Source: CAYSSM01 sp964433905 (GTDB lineage: Bacteria; Patescibacteriota; UBA1384; UBA12157; JAENIV01). Taken from it: a stretch of 55,182 nucleotides of DNA. Below the pieces are notes generated by a model, which worked only from the letters and a program-made list of their open reading frames with translations, searched no databases and had not been told where the DNA came from. Location of the stretch: assembly GCA_964433905.1 (NCBI GenBank), contig CAYSSM010000003.1, forward strand, positions 1 to 55,182. The letters run 5' to 3'. Below, piece by piece: positions 48,043 through 55,182 of the stretch (positions are counted from its first letter, which is position 1; the number at the start of each line of letters is the position of its first letter). A program made the position numbers and the translations under genes.

Positions 48043-49341
48043 ATGCCTAAAGGCATCAGCACTTTGATATTTGTTCTGGTTATCTTGACAGCGATAGCTA
48101 GTGTCGCCTCGGCTGAAGGCGTCCTGGATACCAAGGTCATGATAAACTACCAAAACAAACCATTCGCCGAAGTCATGACCGATCTGGCCACCCAAGCGAA
48201 GACGCTGGTCAAGTTCGATCCGGCTATCTCGGGAAGTATCACATTGGATTTGGGAGAAACGACTCTGTCCAACGCGTTCAACCAGATCGCCGTGATAACC
48301 GAGACCTATTGGGGTTTGACGCCTGATGGCGTTATCGTGGTTGCCCCACCCAACCCCAAGGGTCCTTATTTCAAGGATATCTCTGAAGTCAGGACCATCA
48401 AGGTCAACCACATCACGGTTGACGAGGTGGTCAAGGCGCTAGCTGATCATCCGTACCTCGGCTTTGCCAAACCGGTTCAGAGCATCAACTCTCTAAGCGT
48501 CATTGCCCCGCCAGCCATCATCGCTCGGCTGGAAGCTGATGTCCGACGGGTCGATGTTCCCAAGCCAATGACCAAAACCAAAGTGGCAGTCCTTGATACC
48601 AGCCGGGTAAAGGACAAAAGGTTCAATATCGACTGGGAATACACCACGGGGTTAGAAAGCACCGGGCCAACAGTTCGCACGATTCAGCTGGCTGGTATGG
48701 ACTTGGGCTACACTAGTATTGGGGCACAAAAAATCCTGATGAGTTTGAAAAACAGCTATTCCAAAGACGAGCTCAAGATTATGGCTCAGCCAGAACTGGT
48801 GGCTCGAGATAACGAAGAAGCAACCCTGAGTTTCGTCAAGCGCTACACGGTACCGTCGGCGATTTTCTATGGCGTTACAACTCCACCGGCTCAATTCAAA
48901 GAGATCGAAGCTGGTATCAAGCTGAAAGTCCGGCCGAGAGTGATTGTTGGTGAAGACGGAGAAAAGTGGATCTTGATTACCATCGAACCGAATGTCTCCG
49001 AGGTGGTTGGCACTGGTCCCTACGGAGTGCCGGTGGTCAACCTGCGCGAAATCTCCTCGACTCTCTTGGTTCGGAACGGGGAAACGATTATCGCGGCCGC
49101 CTCGGTCTCCGATCTCGGCTACGAAATCAAAACCGTAACCAAGGTTCCTATTCTCTCTGAGATTCCGTTGATTGGCAAGCTTTTCATTTGGCCTTCAAAA
49201 CGCCGCGAGGCCAGGAATCAGGAAATTACGATCCTGATAACGCCCAAGATCCTCGAGGCAGGGGAAAAAGAGCCTGAGGTTGAGAAGGCCAAAGTGATAA
49301 TCGAGGAGAGAACACCAGAGAAAGCCCAACCAACCAACTGA
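48043..49341 (+). CDS. Secretin (PilQ/GspD family)
   Basis: A 432-residue secretin. Signal peptide about 1-24 (ending ASVASA), an STN-like N0 domain (VMINYQNKPFAEVMTDLATQ), an N1-type domain (RTIKVNHITVDEVVKALADH) and the secretin C domain (LKIMAQPELVARDNEEATLS ... AGIKLKVRPRVI ... LLVRNGETIIAAASVSDLG ... VPILSEIPLIGKLF) with ITILITPKI before an acidic tail. Secretins are ring channels in outer membranes for pili, type II or III secretion or phage. A pilotin-binding tail is not evident. Perfect AAGGAGG before the ATG; own promoter and terminator; composition is G+C-richer than neighbours. Confidence 0.93.
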   Translation: MPKGISTLIFVLVILTAIASVASAEGVLDTKVMINYQNKPFAEVMTDLATQAKTLVKFDPAISGSITLDLGETTLSNAFNQIAVITETYWGLTPDGVIVVAPPNPKGPYFKDISEVRTIKVNHITVDEVVKALADHPYLGFAKPVQSINSLSVIAPPAIIARLEADVRRVDVPKPMTKTKVAVLDTSRVKDKRFNIDWEYTTGLESTGPTVRTIQLAGMDLGYTSIGAQKILMSLKNSYSKDELKIMAQPELVARDNEEATLSFVKRYTVPSAIFYGVTTPPAQFKEIEAGIKLKVRPRVIVGEDGEKWILITIEPNVSEVVGTGPYGVPVVNLREISSTLLVRNGETIIAAASVSDLGYEIKTVTKVPILSEIPLIGKLFIWPSKRREARNQEITILITPKILEAGEKEPEVEKAKVIIEERTPEKAQPTN

Positions 49342-49359
49342 TCAGTCCGATCAGTTCCA

Positions 49360-49414
49360 CCGCTGCGGTAAGCAGAAACAGAAATGTTTTTGTCCTGCCG
49401 TAGCGGTTTTTTTT
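49360..49414 (+). terminator. Intrinsic terminator of the secretin gene
   Basis: CCGCTGCGGTAAGCAG and CTGCCGTAGCGG form a long hairpin followed by TTTTTTTT. Confidence 0.88.
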
Positions 49415-49467
49415 GTAAATTTTAGCCAAAGTACCACTTCGGAAGTGTGATTCAAAAGGTTGGGATG

Positions 49468-50310
49468 TTATTTTTGACAAATATCGCAATAGAAAGTTCC
49501 CCGACCACCGATGGTGATTCTTTTTACCGCATGGCCTTTGGGATCGGTTTTCTTTTGATAAATTGATGTAACTTCCATATATCTGCCTTTTTTGCCTTCA
49601 ATATTAACATAGGTATTTTCTGATGAGCCACCGTATTCCAAACCCAACTTCAAGACTTTTTCGATTGCATTTTTTAGTTTTGATATCTCATTATCAGATA
49701 AAGATTTTGCTGGTCGCGTTGGCATAATGCCGGCAACATACAAACCGTCATTAGCATAAATATTGCCGACACCGGAAATTTTAGCTTGATCCATTAAAAC
49801 TAATTTAATTGCCTTGTTTGATTTTGAAAAAATCTTCTTCAGATATTTAGATGTGAATTCTTTTTTCCCAGGTTCTGGACCGTACTTATCGGGACCTAAT
49901 ATTTTATCTATCTCTGATGTTTTTACAACTTTATTCCAACCGAATTTTCTAAAATCGTTAAAATAAAGATGAGAACCATCGGAAAAAGTATATGTTATGT
50001 GAGTGTAGGCGTGCGGCAATGGTTGGTCGTAAGCTTTCTGCGAATGTCCCCCAACAGCTTTCGATTTATCGTCTTTATAAATAAGCTGCCCTGTCATTTT
50101 CAAGTGAACAATAATTGAATTGCCGTTATCTAAAACTATTTGCAGGACTTTTGCCACTCGTTTGGCGTCGATAATTTTGCCACCGATAATATCGTTTATA
50201 TCGCCAATAAAAAGCTTCGGCACTTTTATTTCTACATCAGAGATCTTTTTACCTTTGAGCTTTTCGACGATTCCTTTACGAATTGTTTCGACTTCCGGTA
50301 ATTCGGGCAT
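49468..50310 (-). CDS. mutM: Formamidopyrimidine-DNA glycosylase MutM
   Basis: A 280-residue DNA glycosylase/AP lyase for 8-oxoguanine. N-terminal catalytic PELPEVETIRKGI (Pro2, Glu3), the lysine loop VHLKMTGQLI, the helix-two-turn-helix AKISGVGNIYANDGLY and the C-terminal zinc region KTDPKGHAVKRITIGGRGTF then CDIC. The usual first ligand pair (CxxC, or Cys-Pro-Lys-Gly-His) is here TDPKGH, so one cysteine is replaced by Asp. It is the last gene of the yvcK-glmS-mutM group, 9 nt after glmS. Confidence 0.95.
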   Translation of the reverse strand: MPELPEVETIRKGIVEKLKGKKISDVEIKVPKLFIGDINDIIGGKIIDAKRVAKVLQIVLDNGNSIIVHLKMTGQLIYKDDKSKAVGGHSQKAYDQPLPHAYTHITYTFSDGSHLYFNDFRKFGWNKVVKTSEIDKILGPDKYGPEPGKKEFTSKYLKKIFSKSNKAIKLVLMDQAKISGVGNIYANDGLYVAGIMPTRPAKSLSDNEISKLKNAIEKVLKLGLEYGGSSENTYVNIEGKKGRYMEVTSIYQKKTDPKGHAVKRITIGGRGTFYCDICQK

Positions 50311-50319
50311 ATTTCTATT

Positions 50320-52080
50320 CTACTTAACCGTGACTGATTTTGCCAGGTTGCGAGGTTGGTCGGGGTTTAAACCGCGGCCGATTGTTAGATAGTACGATAG
50401 TAATTGTGCAGAAATAATGTTTAATAGTGGCGAAATTTCCGGCAAATCCCCCACCGACAACCACTCATCAAAAATGGGATTATCATTTGGCGCGACGCCA
50501 ATAACAAATGCGCCACGTGATTTTACTTCCATGGCGTTAGATAAAATTTCGTTTTTGACTTCATCTTCAGCCACAAAAACGATTACAGGCGTCCCTTTTT
50601 CAATTAGGGCTATTGGCCCGTGTTTTAAATCGCCACCGGCAAAACCTTCGGCATGGATATAAGAAGATTCTTTTATTTTTAAAGCCGCCTCCAGGGCAGT
50701 TGAATAATTCAAACCGCGGCCAAGAGTAAAAATGTGATTTACTTTTAATATTTTGTTAGCCAATTTTTTTAGTTTTTGTAAATACTTTTCATCAAAAGTT
50801 TTTTGCATTTCAAGGCTTGCTTGCTCGATAATCTTTTTTCCTTGGGCAAAATCCCCCGCTACCGCCATTGCCAAAAGATACAGAATCGCCATTTGTGATG
50901 TAAAAGCTTTGGTTGAAAGAACCGCAATTTCCGGTCCTGCGGGAGTAACCATCACAACATCAGACAACCTTGCCAAAGTAGAGTTTGGATTGTTAACAAG
51001 CGATAATATTTTACTGTCTTTAGCTTTAGCAACTTTAACCGCATCTAAAACATCGGCGGTTTCGCCTGATTGAGAGATTGGAAATAACAGAGTTTTGTCG
51101 GTTAAAAAATATTTAAAATTAGAAAATTCACTGGCAGAGGTGATATTTACATGCATCTTGGCATTTTTAGCAAATAAATATTCACCCACAAGCCCGGCAT
51201 GGAAAGATGTTCCGCAAGCAACAAAAAATGTCCCGAATGAATTGCGAATTAAAGCGGCATTGGTTTCGATTTCCTTTTGGTCCATTAAAGATATCTTTTT
51301 AATTATTTCCGGCTGTTCATGGATTTCTTTTAGTAAAAAATATTTATATTTTCCAGCTGTTACTTTTTGACTTAAGAAATTATTTTTTTGAAAAACAAAC
51401 TTTTTTTCTTTACCAGATTTAATATCATAAATTGCTATTTTTTTTCCAATTTCAATTACTGTCCCGTCTTTGAGAAAACTTATTTCTTTAGCATATTGCA
51501 AAGTTAATATGTCAGACGAAATAAATTTTTCATTATCGTTTATTCCCAAAACCAACGGACAACCATTAGTTGCCGCCAAAATTTTATCCGAATTTTTCGA
51601 AATTAAGCAAATAGTAAAATTACCTTTTAAATCCATGAGGGCTCTTCGAAATGCACTAAACAAATCTTTTTCTTTTTTGAGATATTCCTCAACCAAATGC
51701 GGAATAACTTCCGTGTCGGTCCCAGAAATAAATTTGTGTCCAAGTTTTTCTAAGTTTTCTTTTAGTTCTTGATAATTTTCAATAATGCCATTATGAACAA
51801 CAGCGATATTTTTTGAACAATCCATATGCGGATGGGCGTTACCCTTTGTCACACCACCATGGGTTGCCCAACGAGTGTGACCAATACCTATGCTTGAATT
51901 TATTTTCAAATCAGCGCTTTCTACTTCGCTTATTTTGCCGACATCTTTGAAAATCTTTATTTCAGTATTTTTTAATGCAATACCCCAAGAATCATAACCA
52001 CGGTATTCAAGTTTTTTTAGGCCTTCAATGACTCTATCTTTGGCGCCATCTTTACTAATTACCCCAACAATTCCGCACAT
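50320..52080 (-). CDS. glmS: Glucosamine-6-phosphate synthase GlmS
   Basis: A 586-residue amidotransferase that makes GlcN-6-P from Fru-6-P and glutamine, the entry to UDP-GlcNAc. The N-terminal nucleophile cysteine is Cys2 (MCGIVGVI), followed by EYRGYDSWG, GHTRWATHGG and the glutaminase domain; two SIS domains follow (FACGTSFHAG, SQSGETADVLDAV), ending KSVTVK. It starts 2 nt after the yvcK stop. No glmS ribozyme-like segment can fit in that gap. Confidence 0.96.
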   Translation of the reverse strand: MCGIVGVISKDGAKDRVIEGLKKLEYRGYDSWGIALKNTEIKIFKDVGKISEVESADLKINSSIGIGHTRWATHGGVTKGNAHPHMDCSKNIAVVHNGIIENYQELKENLEKLGHKFISGTDTEVIPHLVEEYLKKEKDLFSAFRRALMDLKGNFTICLISKNSDKILAATNGCPLVLGINDNEKFISSDILTLQYAKEISFLKDGTVIEIGKKIAIYDIKSGKEKKFVFQKNNFLSQKVTAGKYKYFLLKEIHEQPEIIKKISLMDQKEIETNAALIRNSFGTFFVACGTSFHAGLVGEYLFAKNAKMHVNITSASEFSNFKYFLTDKTLLFPISQSGETADVLDAVKVAKAKDSKILSLVNNPNSTLARLSDVVMVTPAGPEIAVLSTKAFTSQMAILYLLAMAVAGDFAQGKKIIEQASLEMQKTFDEKYLQKLKKLANKILKVNHIFTLGRGLNYSTALEAALKIKESSYIHAEGFAGGDLKHGPIALIEKGTPVIVFVAEDEVKNEILSNAMEVKSRGAFVIGVAPNDNPIFDEWLSVGDLPEISPLLNIISAQLLSYYLTIGRGLNPDQPRNLAKSVTVK

Positions 52081-52082
52081 AT

Positions 52083-53033
52083 TTAACTTTCTAATATTTT
52101 GATTAAAGTCTTAACAGATTTTTCGCTATCGTGATAAAGAGGATTGGTCTCATCAATTAGATCCGCTTGGACGATATCGAAACGGTCAATTTTTTTCTCA
52201 CCAGTGGTAATGTTTTTTACTTCGCCTAAACGTTTGCCAGAAGTTTTAAGTAATATTTTGCTATTTACCAAACAAACATCAAATATCTGCGGATCAGAAT
52301 GTTTAATTAAAACATCTATATGATCTTTGACAGTATAATTTTCCGTTTCACCTCGTTCGGTCGAAACATTACAGACAAATATTTTTTTAGCCCGTGATGA
52401 TGCCACCGCTCGGCAAATTTCTTTGAGTAAAAAATTAGGAATTATGCTTGTATATAGCGAGCCTGGACCAACAATAATAACATCGGCTTTTTCGATCGCT
52501 TTGACTGCATCTTTATTGGCGGTAGCGCTTTCCGGATGAAGTTTGACTTTGCGAATCGGTGATCTATGACCGGCAGTAGTAATTAAAGATTCACCCCAAA
52601 TTGAACGACCATTAGCAAGCTCTGCCGAAATAATTACATCGTCATAAGTTGAAGGTAAAACCTGACCTTTAATATTTAGAATGCGCGAGAGTTCCTGAAT
52701 AGCTTTTTTAAAACTACCGGTAATGTCCCCTAAAGCCACCAATAACAGATTGCCCAAATTATGTCCTTTGAGCCCGCGACCATGCGGAAATCGATAAGTC
52801 AATAATTTATGATATAAAAGCTCTTCATCGGCTAATGCGACGATGCAGTTACGGACATCGCCTGGGGGCAAAATATTAAAATCGCGACGAAGTTGTCCGG
52901 TTGACCGACCATCGTCGGCCATTGTTACCACTGCTGTCAATTTTTCCGTATGATTTTTAAGGCCTCGTAATAGATTTGCAAGCCCGGTGCCACCGCCGAT
53001 AACAACGGTTTTTTGATCTCTTATTCTTGCCAT
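52083..53033 (-). CDS. YvcK/CofD-like gluconeogenesis factor
   Basis: A 316-residue protein: VVIGGGTGLANLLRGLK (11-27), MADDGRSTGQLRRDFNILPPGDVRNC, and GPGSLYTSIIPNFL are the signature blocks of the YvcK family (CofD-like fold). In Firmicutes and Actinobacteria YvcK/CuvA binds UDP-GlcNAc and tunes carbon flow into the cell wall, partly by acting on GlmS-related steps. Placement directly before glmS (2 nt gap) supports that role. The upstream flank is AT-rich and then lost in the assembly gap. Confidence 0.9.
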   Translation of the reverse strand: MARIRDQKTVVIGGGTGLANLLRGLKNHTEKLTAVVTMADDGRSTGQLRRDFNILPPGDVRNCIVALADEELLYHKLLTYRFPHGRGLKGHNLGNLLLVALGDITGSFKKAIQELSRILNIKGQVLPSTYDDVIISAELANGRSIWGESLITTAGHRSPIRKVKLHPESATANKDAVKAIEKADVIIVGPGSLYTSIIPNFLLKEICRAVASSRAKKIFVCNVSTERGETENYTVKDHIDVLIKHSDPQIFDVCLVNSKILLKTSGKRLGEVKNITTGEKKIDRFDIVQADLIDETNPLYHDSEKSVKTLIKILES

Positions 53034-53085
53034 AATTAATATTGAGCTATTATTTAATATAAATATAATATCTCAATATATAGAG

Positions 53086-53185
53086 NNNNNNNNNNNNNNN
53101 NNNNNNNNNNNNNNNNNNNNNNNNNNNNNNNNNNNNNNNNNNNNNNNNNNNNNNNNNNNNNNNNNNNNNNNNNNNNNNNNNNNNN
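53086..53185. other. Assembly gap (100 N)
   Basis: Exactly 100 undetermined bases, a usual placeholder for a gap of unknown size. The promoter of yvcK and the downstream flank of the small anchored protein may lie in it; adjacency across it is not proven. Confidence 0.98.
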
Positions 53186-53193
53186 GTCGTTGG

Positions 53194-53460
53194 CTATTTA
53201 TTCCACGGTTTATTGGGATGCATATTTTTTATATAATCGTAACGGTCGGTAGTCTTGCCGGTAACCGGATTAAATAGCGGCGTTCCGCCAGAATATGCCG
53301 TGTTTTCTAAATCGCCATATTGATTTAAATTATTTGTTTTAATCCACGCTTCTATTTTTCGATTTTCGGGATTCAGTTTCGGGGCAATATAGCTGTAAGA
53401 AGCCAGCCCTAAAACACCCAAACCAATAATAATTAAAATGATTAATAAAACTTTTCGCAT
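53194..53460 (-). CDS. Small membrane-anchored protein, unknown function
   Basis: An 88-residue protein with an N-terminal signal anchor (about 4-26) and an outer part ending NQYGDLENTAYSGGTPLFNP then TDRYDYIKNMHPNKPWNK. The GGTPLF ... DRYDYI ... HPNKPWNK text looks like a conserved short domain of Patescibacteria-type small proteins, with unknown role. It follows the M15 peptidase gene by 8 nt, so the two are co-transcribed. The stop lies 9 bases from the assembly gap. Confidence 0.7.
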   Translation of the reverse strand: MRKVLLIILIIIGLGVLGLASYSYIAPKLNPENRKIEAWIKTNNLNQYGDLENTAYSGGTPLFNPVTGKTTDRYDYIKNMHPNKPWNK

Positions 53461-53468
53461 TTTCCTCC

Positions 53469-54479
53469 TTATTTACCAATAATTATATCTACATTTTTAA
53501 TATTTTCACCGGGAACCAGCTGAGTATTTGATGTTCCGCCGGGAAAAAACATTACTTTTGCATCAACTTTGTGTTTACCCTCATGAACATTGGGAATATA
53601 ATAATCACCTTTCAAAGTTGAGACGCCGATTAATCGGCCATCAAGACTAATATTGGCCGGCACCAATAATGGATAATTATTTGAAAGCCTAACTTTGCCT
53701 GAAATTGAGCCAGGGATGTTTGACGCTAAAGGTTCCATGGCAATATCCATTTTGGTATCGGAAAAACAAGCCAGTGATACGGAAAAACTGTTGTCATTAT
53801 AGCCTTTTGATTTTGAAGTTATGGTATGCGACCCAAAAGGCACAATCCAATCAAAATCACCATTCGAATTAGGCGAACCGGCCCCGTTGACATCAGTAGC
53901 AACCGATAAAATTTTTTGGCTGCTATTCTTGTCGACGACTTGACCCGATAAACCCGCGCCATACCACTCAAAATGCATTGCATCTCTTTCACCAGGCCAA
54001 TCGCCACCCCACGCAAAACCATATTTTTTAAAGATATCAATAACCGGACCGGGAAGATCCGTCTGCGGCGGCCCGTAGTTGCCAAGTTGATAAGGATTAG
54101 CTTCAGGATTAATATCGATCGCAATTCCCCATGAATGCAAAGATCGGCCACCGCCACCAATTTTCGAACGCATATTGTATCCTTCAATTCGGCTAAAATT
54201 ATAACCTGTTTTGGCCGCCACAACTTCCTTTTGAATTTCGTCTAAATAAGAAGTTAATATTTTATTTACTGTCACTTCGTTGCCGAATAAATTATAGCTA
54301 ACCAAATTAGATCCGGGAGCGCCAAAAAATCTCGAGATATCTTTGGAGTTTTGACAGCCAATGATGGCTTCGGCACCAGTTTTTAATAGTCCCGTTTTTT
54401 TTAGATAATAATAAACTCCCCCTCCGAGAACAAGGATTATCACAATAATCCAAAAAAAAGCTTTCGTCTTTAAAGACAT
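53469..54479 (-). CDS. M15 (VanY-like) D-Ala-D-Ala carboxypeptidase with PEGA-like tail
   Basis: A 336-residue anchored peptidase: signal anchor (about 8-27), M15 domain with the zinc set in GGRSLHSWGIAIDINP (about 107-122, HxxxxxxD) and DAMHFEW (about 164-170). A C-terminal region (about 185-335) has two beta-rich modules (SQKILSVATDVNGAGSPNSN; GSISGKVRLSNNYPLLVPAN) of PEGA / carboxypeptidase-regulatory type. Such enzymes trim D-Ala from stem peptides outside the cell. It forms a pair with the small anchored protein. A hairpin terminator lies upstream, between it and the rRNA genes. Confidence 0.87.
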   Translation of the reverse strand: MSLKTKAFFWIIVIILVLGGGVYYYLKKTGLLKTGAEAIIGCQNSKDISRFFGAPGSNLVSYNLFGNEVTVNKILTSYLDEIQKEVVAAKTGYNFSRIEGYNMRSKIGGGGRSLHSWGIAIDINPEANPYQLGNYGPPQTDLPGPVIDIFKKYGFAWGGDWPGERDAMHFEWYGAGLSGQVVDKNSSQKILSVATDVNGAGSPNSNGDFDWIVPFGSHTITSKSKGYNDNSFSVSLACFSDTKMDIAMEPLASNIPGSISGKVRLSNNYPLLVPANISLDGRLIGVSTLKGDYYIPNVHEGKHKVDAKVMFFPGGTSNTQLVPGENIKNVDIIIGK

Positions 54480-54497
54480 TGTTAATTATATAATACC

Positions 54498-54525
54498 AAA
54501 AAATCGCATAAAATGCGATTTTTTT
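54498..54525. terminator. Bidirectional intrinsic terminator after the rRNA operon
   Basis: AAAAAATCGCAT and ATGCGATTTTTTT pair around a short A loop, with A and T runs on both sides. It ends the 23S-5S transcript before the M15 gene. Confidence 0.88.
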
Positions 54526-54540
54526 CATCAGCTAAGTTGT

Positions 54541-54602
54541 GGGTAATGACTTACTTTCCCGAGACCTTTCGATCTAAGTATCAAGGTGTCTAAAGGCAGT
54601 GC
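54541..54602 (-). pseudogene. 5S-like 3' half fragment
   Basis: The minus strand GATACTTAGATCGAAAGGTC then TCGGGAAAGTAAGTC parallels the 3' half of the intact 5S (GATACTTGAGTCGCAAGGCT then CTGGGAAAGTAGGTA). No 5S 5' half is joined to it. Confidence 0.75.
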
Positions 54603-54656
54603 TGCGGTGCTTTTTCTCACAACTTTGTTGTGAGAATTAAATTTTGTAGATTTTAT

Positions 54657-54773
54657 ATTGGCGTCTACCTACTTTCCCAGAGCCTTGCGACTCAAGTATC
54701 ATCGGTACTAGTGGGCTTAACGACTCTGTTCGGAATGGGAAGAGGTGTACCCCCACCGTTAAGACACCAATAT
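54657..54773 (-). rRNA. rrf: 5S ribosomal RNA
   Basis: About 117 nt on the minus strand: terminal helix TTGGTGTCT/AGACGCCAA, the loop B-C region GGGTACACCTCTTCCCATTC then CGAACAGAG, and GGGAAAGTAGG near the 3' end. Flanking bases extend the terminal helix to about 25 pairs (TTTTGTA.ATTTTATA against TATAAAAT.TACAAAA), a likely processing stem. Confidence 0.95.
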
Positions 54774-54786
54774 AAAATTTACAAAA

Positions 54787-54895
54787 CCTAAAGCAACTCT
54801 GTGCTCGCCCTCCGGGCGAGAAACTAAGTCCCGGAATGGCCTCTCGATTACACTCGAGGTGAAGAAGAGGTGTACCCATCGCGTTAAAGCACCCA
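54787..54895 (-). pseudogene. 5S-like 5' half fragment with hairpin insertions
   Basis: The minus strand reads GGTGCTTTAACGCGATGGGT then ACACCTCTTC, as in a 5S 5' half. It is interrupted by a hairpin (CCTCGAGTGTAATCGAGAGG), resumes CCATTCCG, is interrupted again by a CTCGCCCGGAGGGCGAG hairpin, and resumes ACAGAGTTGCTTTAGG. It lies between 23S and the intact 5S. Confidence 0.65.
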
Positions 54896-54967
54896 GAATT
54901 TAGATGGCGAATATATTTACCCAACAATATGTCGGGGTGTCAGTGTCTTGGTCGTTGTTCTACCAAC

Positions 54968-55182
54968 AGATAATTTTCTTTGGTCTATTAGTACTCCTCG
55001 GCTGAAATCCTTACGGATCTTACACCTAGAGCCTATCAACCCAGTGGTCTACTGGGAACCTTAATGAAGTCTAATCTTAGGATGGGCTTCCCGCTTATAT
55101 GCTTTCAGCGGTTATCCCGACCGAACATAGCTACCCAGCAATGCCCTTGGTAGAACAACTGGTACACCAGAGGTTCGTCCAC
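54968..55182 (-). rRNA. rrl: 23S ribosomal RNA, 3' end (continues beyond window)
   Basis: The minus strand has the conserved 23S 3' domain: GTGGACGAACCTCTGGTGTA, GGGCATTGCTGGGTAGCTAT, GGATAACCGCTGAAAGCAT, AAGCGGGAAGCCCATCCTAAG and CGAGGAGTACTAATAGACC. The 3' boundary is approximate. The spacer to the 5S-like region (54896-54967) holds no gene. Confidence 0.95.

Noticed and set aside
46692..49414. Simple assembly chimera as the explanation of the GC-richer island
   Set aside because: Not excluded, but the promoters and leaders between the cassettes are AT-rich like the rest of the window, and a similar cassette lies separately at 42597, so it is kept as a biological candidate pending read mapping.
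50310..52090. glmS ribozyme upstream of glmS
   Set aside because: Only 2 nt separate the yvcK stop from the glmS ATG and no ribozyme-like sequence lies there.
1..55182. CRISPR array
   Set aside because: No set of three or more identical repeats with unique spacers of regular length was seen. The direct repeats found are pairs or short tandem tracts.

Overview
The window looks like a chromosomal scaffold of a Patescibacteria / Candidate Phyla Radiation type bacterium. The reasons are AT-rich, tightly packed genes with many 1-14 nt overlaps, short forms of several enzymes (MurF, the delta' subunit, a GlmU-like enzyme with only the nucleotidyltransferase domain), a eukaryote/archaea-type single-chain GlyRS, type IV pilus motor genes, many small palindromic or text-like dispersed repeats, and a LAGLIDADG-like homing endonuclease beside a tRNA. 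Rank below that is not supported. No recoding of TGA is evident. The placement is an inference from gene content; no phylogeny was run.

Layout. 1-4918 (minus): type IV pilus genes pilC (cut by the window edge), pilT and pilB, with a small four-helix-bundle (S23/IVP) gene lodged between pilC and pilT. 5088-6728: tRNA-Trp, two dispersed repeats, rpmG, two tRNA-Thr genes, tRNA-Tyr overlapped by a homing endonuclease gene, and two 5' tRNA remnants. 6819-8735 (minus): holB-like, ricT and TPR genes. 8863-14110: small zinc-ribbon protein, rpmB (minus), site-2 protease, tRNA-Pro, a PP2C-like membrane protein with a propeller-like tail, a flippase-like membrane protein and a secreted or anchored protein. 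14179-23706: argS, a PaaX/Cas2-like gene between identical repeats, tyrS, a class A penicillin-binding protein, PIN-TRAM protein, radA, a possible MITE or structured element and an unknown gene. 23729-40115 (minus): recJ and a long division and cell-wall (dcw) cluster read mraZ-rsmH-ftsL-ftsI-murF-mraY-pgeF-murD-ftsW-murG-PMT-murC-murB-ftsQ-recJ. murE, ddl, ftsA and ftsZ are not in the window. 40385-46608: anchored hypothetical protein, glyS carrying three repeat-derived insertions, a GC-richer orphan cassette, a REP-associated transposase between two copies of its hairpin, then the alr-recO-glmU-like operon (minus). 46692-49414: three GC-richer single-gene cassettes (beta-barrel-like protein, small secreted protein, secretin), each with its own promoter and terminator. 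49468-53033 (minus): yvcK, glmS, mutM. After a 100-N assembly gap come a small anchored protein, an M15 peptidase, and the 3' end of an rRNA operon (23S, 5S) with 5S-like fragments on both sides of the intact 5S.

How the genes work together. Most of the window makes and edits the cell wall: GlmS and the GlmU-like enzyme feed UDP-GlcNAc; MurB, C, D and F, MraY and MurG build lipid II; Alr supplies D-Ala; FtsW/FtsI and the class A PBP polymerise; PgeF and the M15 peptidase edit; YvcK probably regulates this flux. PilB, PilT and PilC drive a type IV pilus, for which the secretin at 48043 could be the outer channel if the cell has an outer layer.

The most unusual theme is an intact gene beside partial copies of itself: tRNA-Tyr with the homing endonuclease, alr with the REP transposase, and 5S rRNA. 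Next come repeat elements translated in frame inside glyS, and the secretin/beta-barrel island in an otherwise monoderm-looking gene set.
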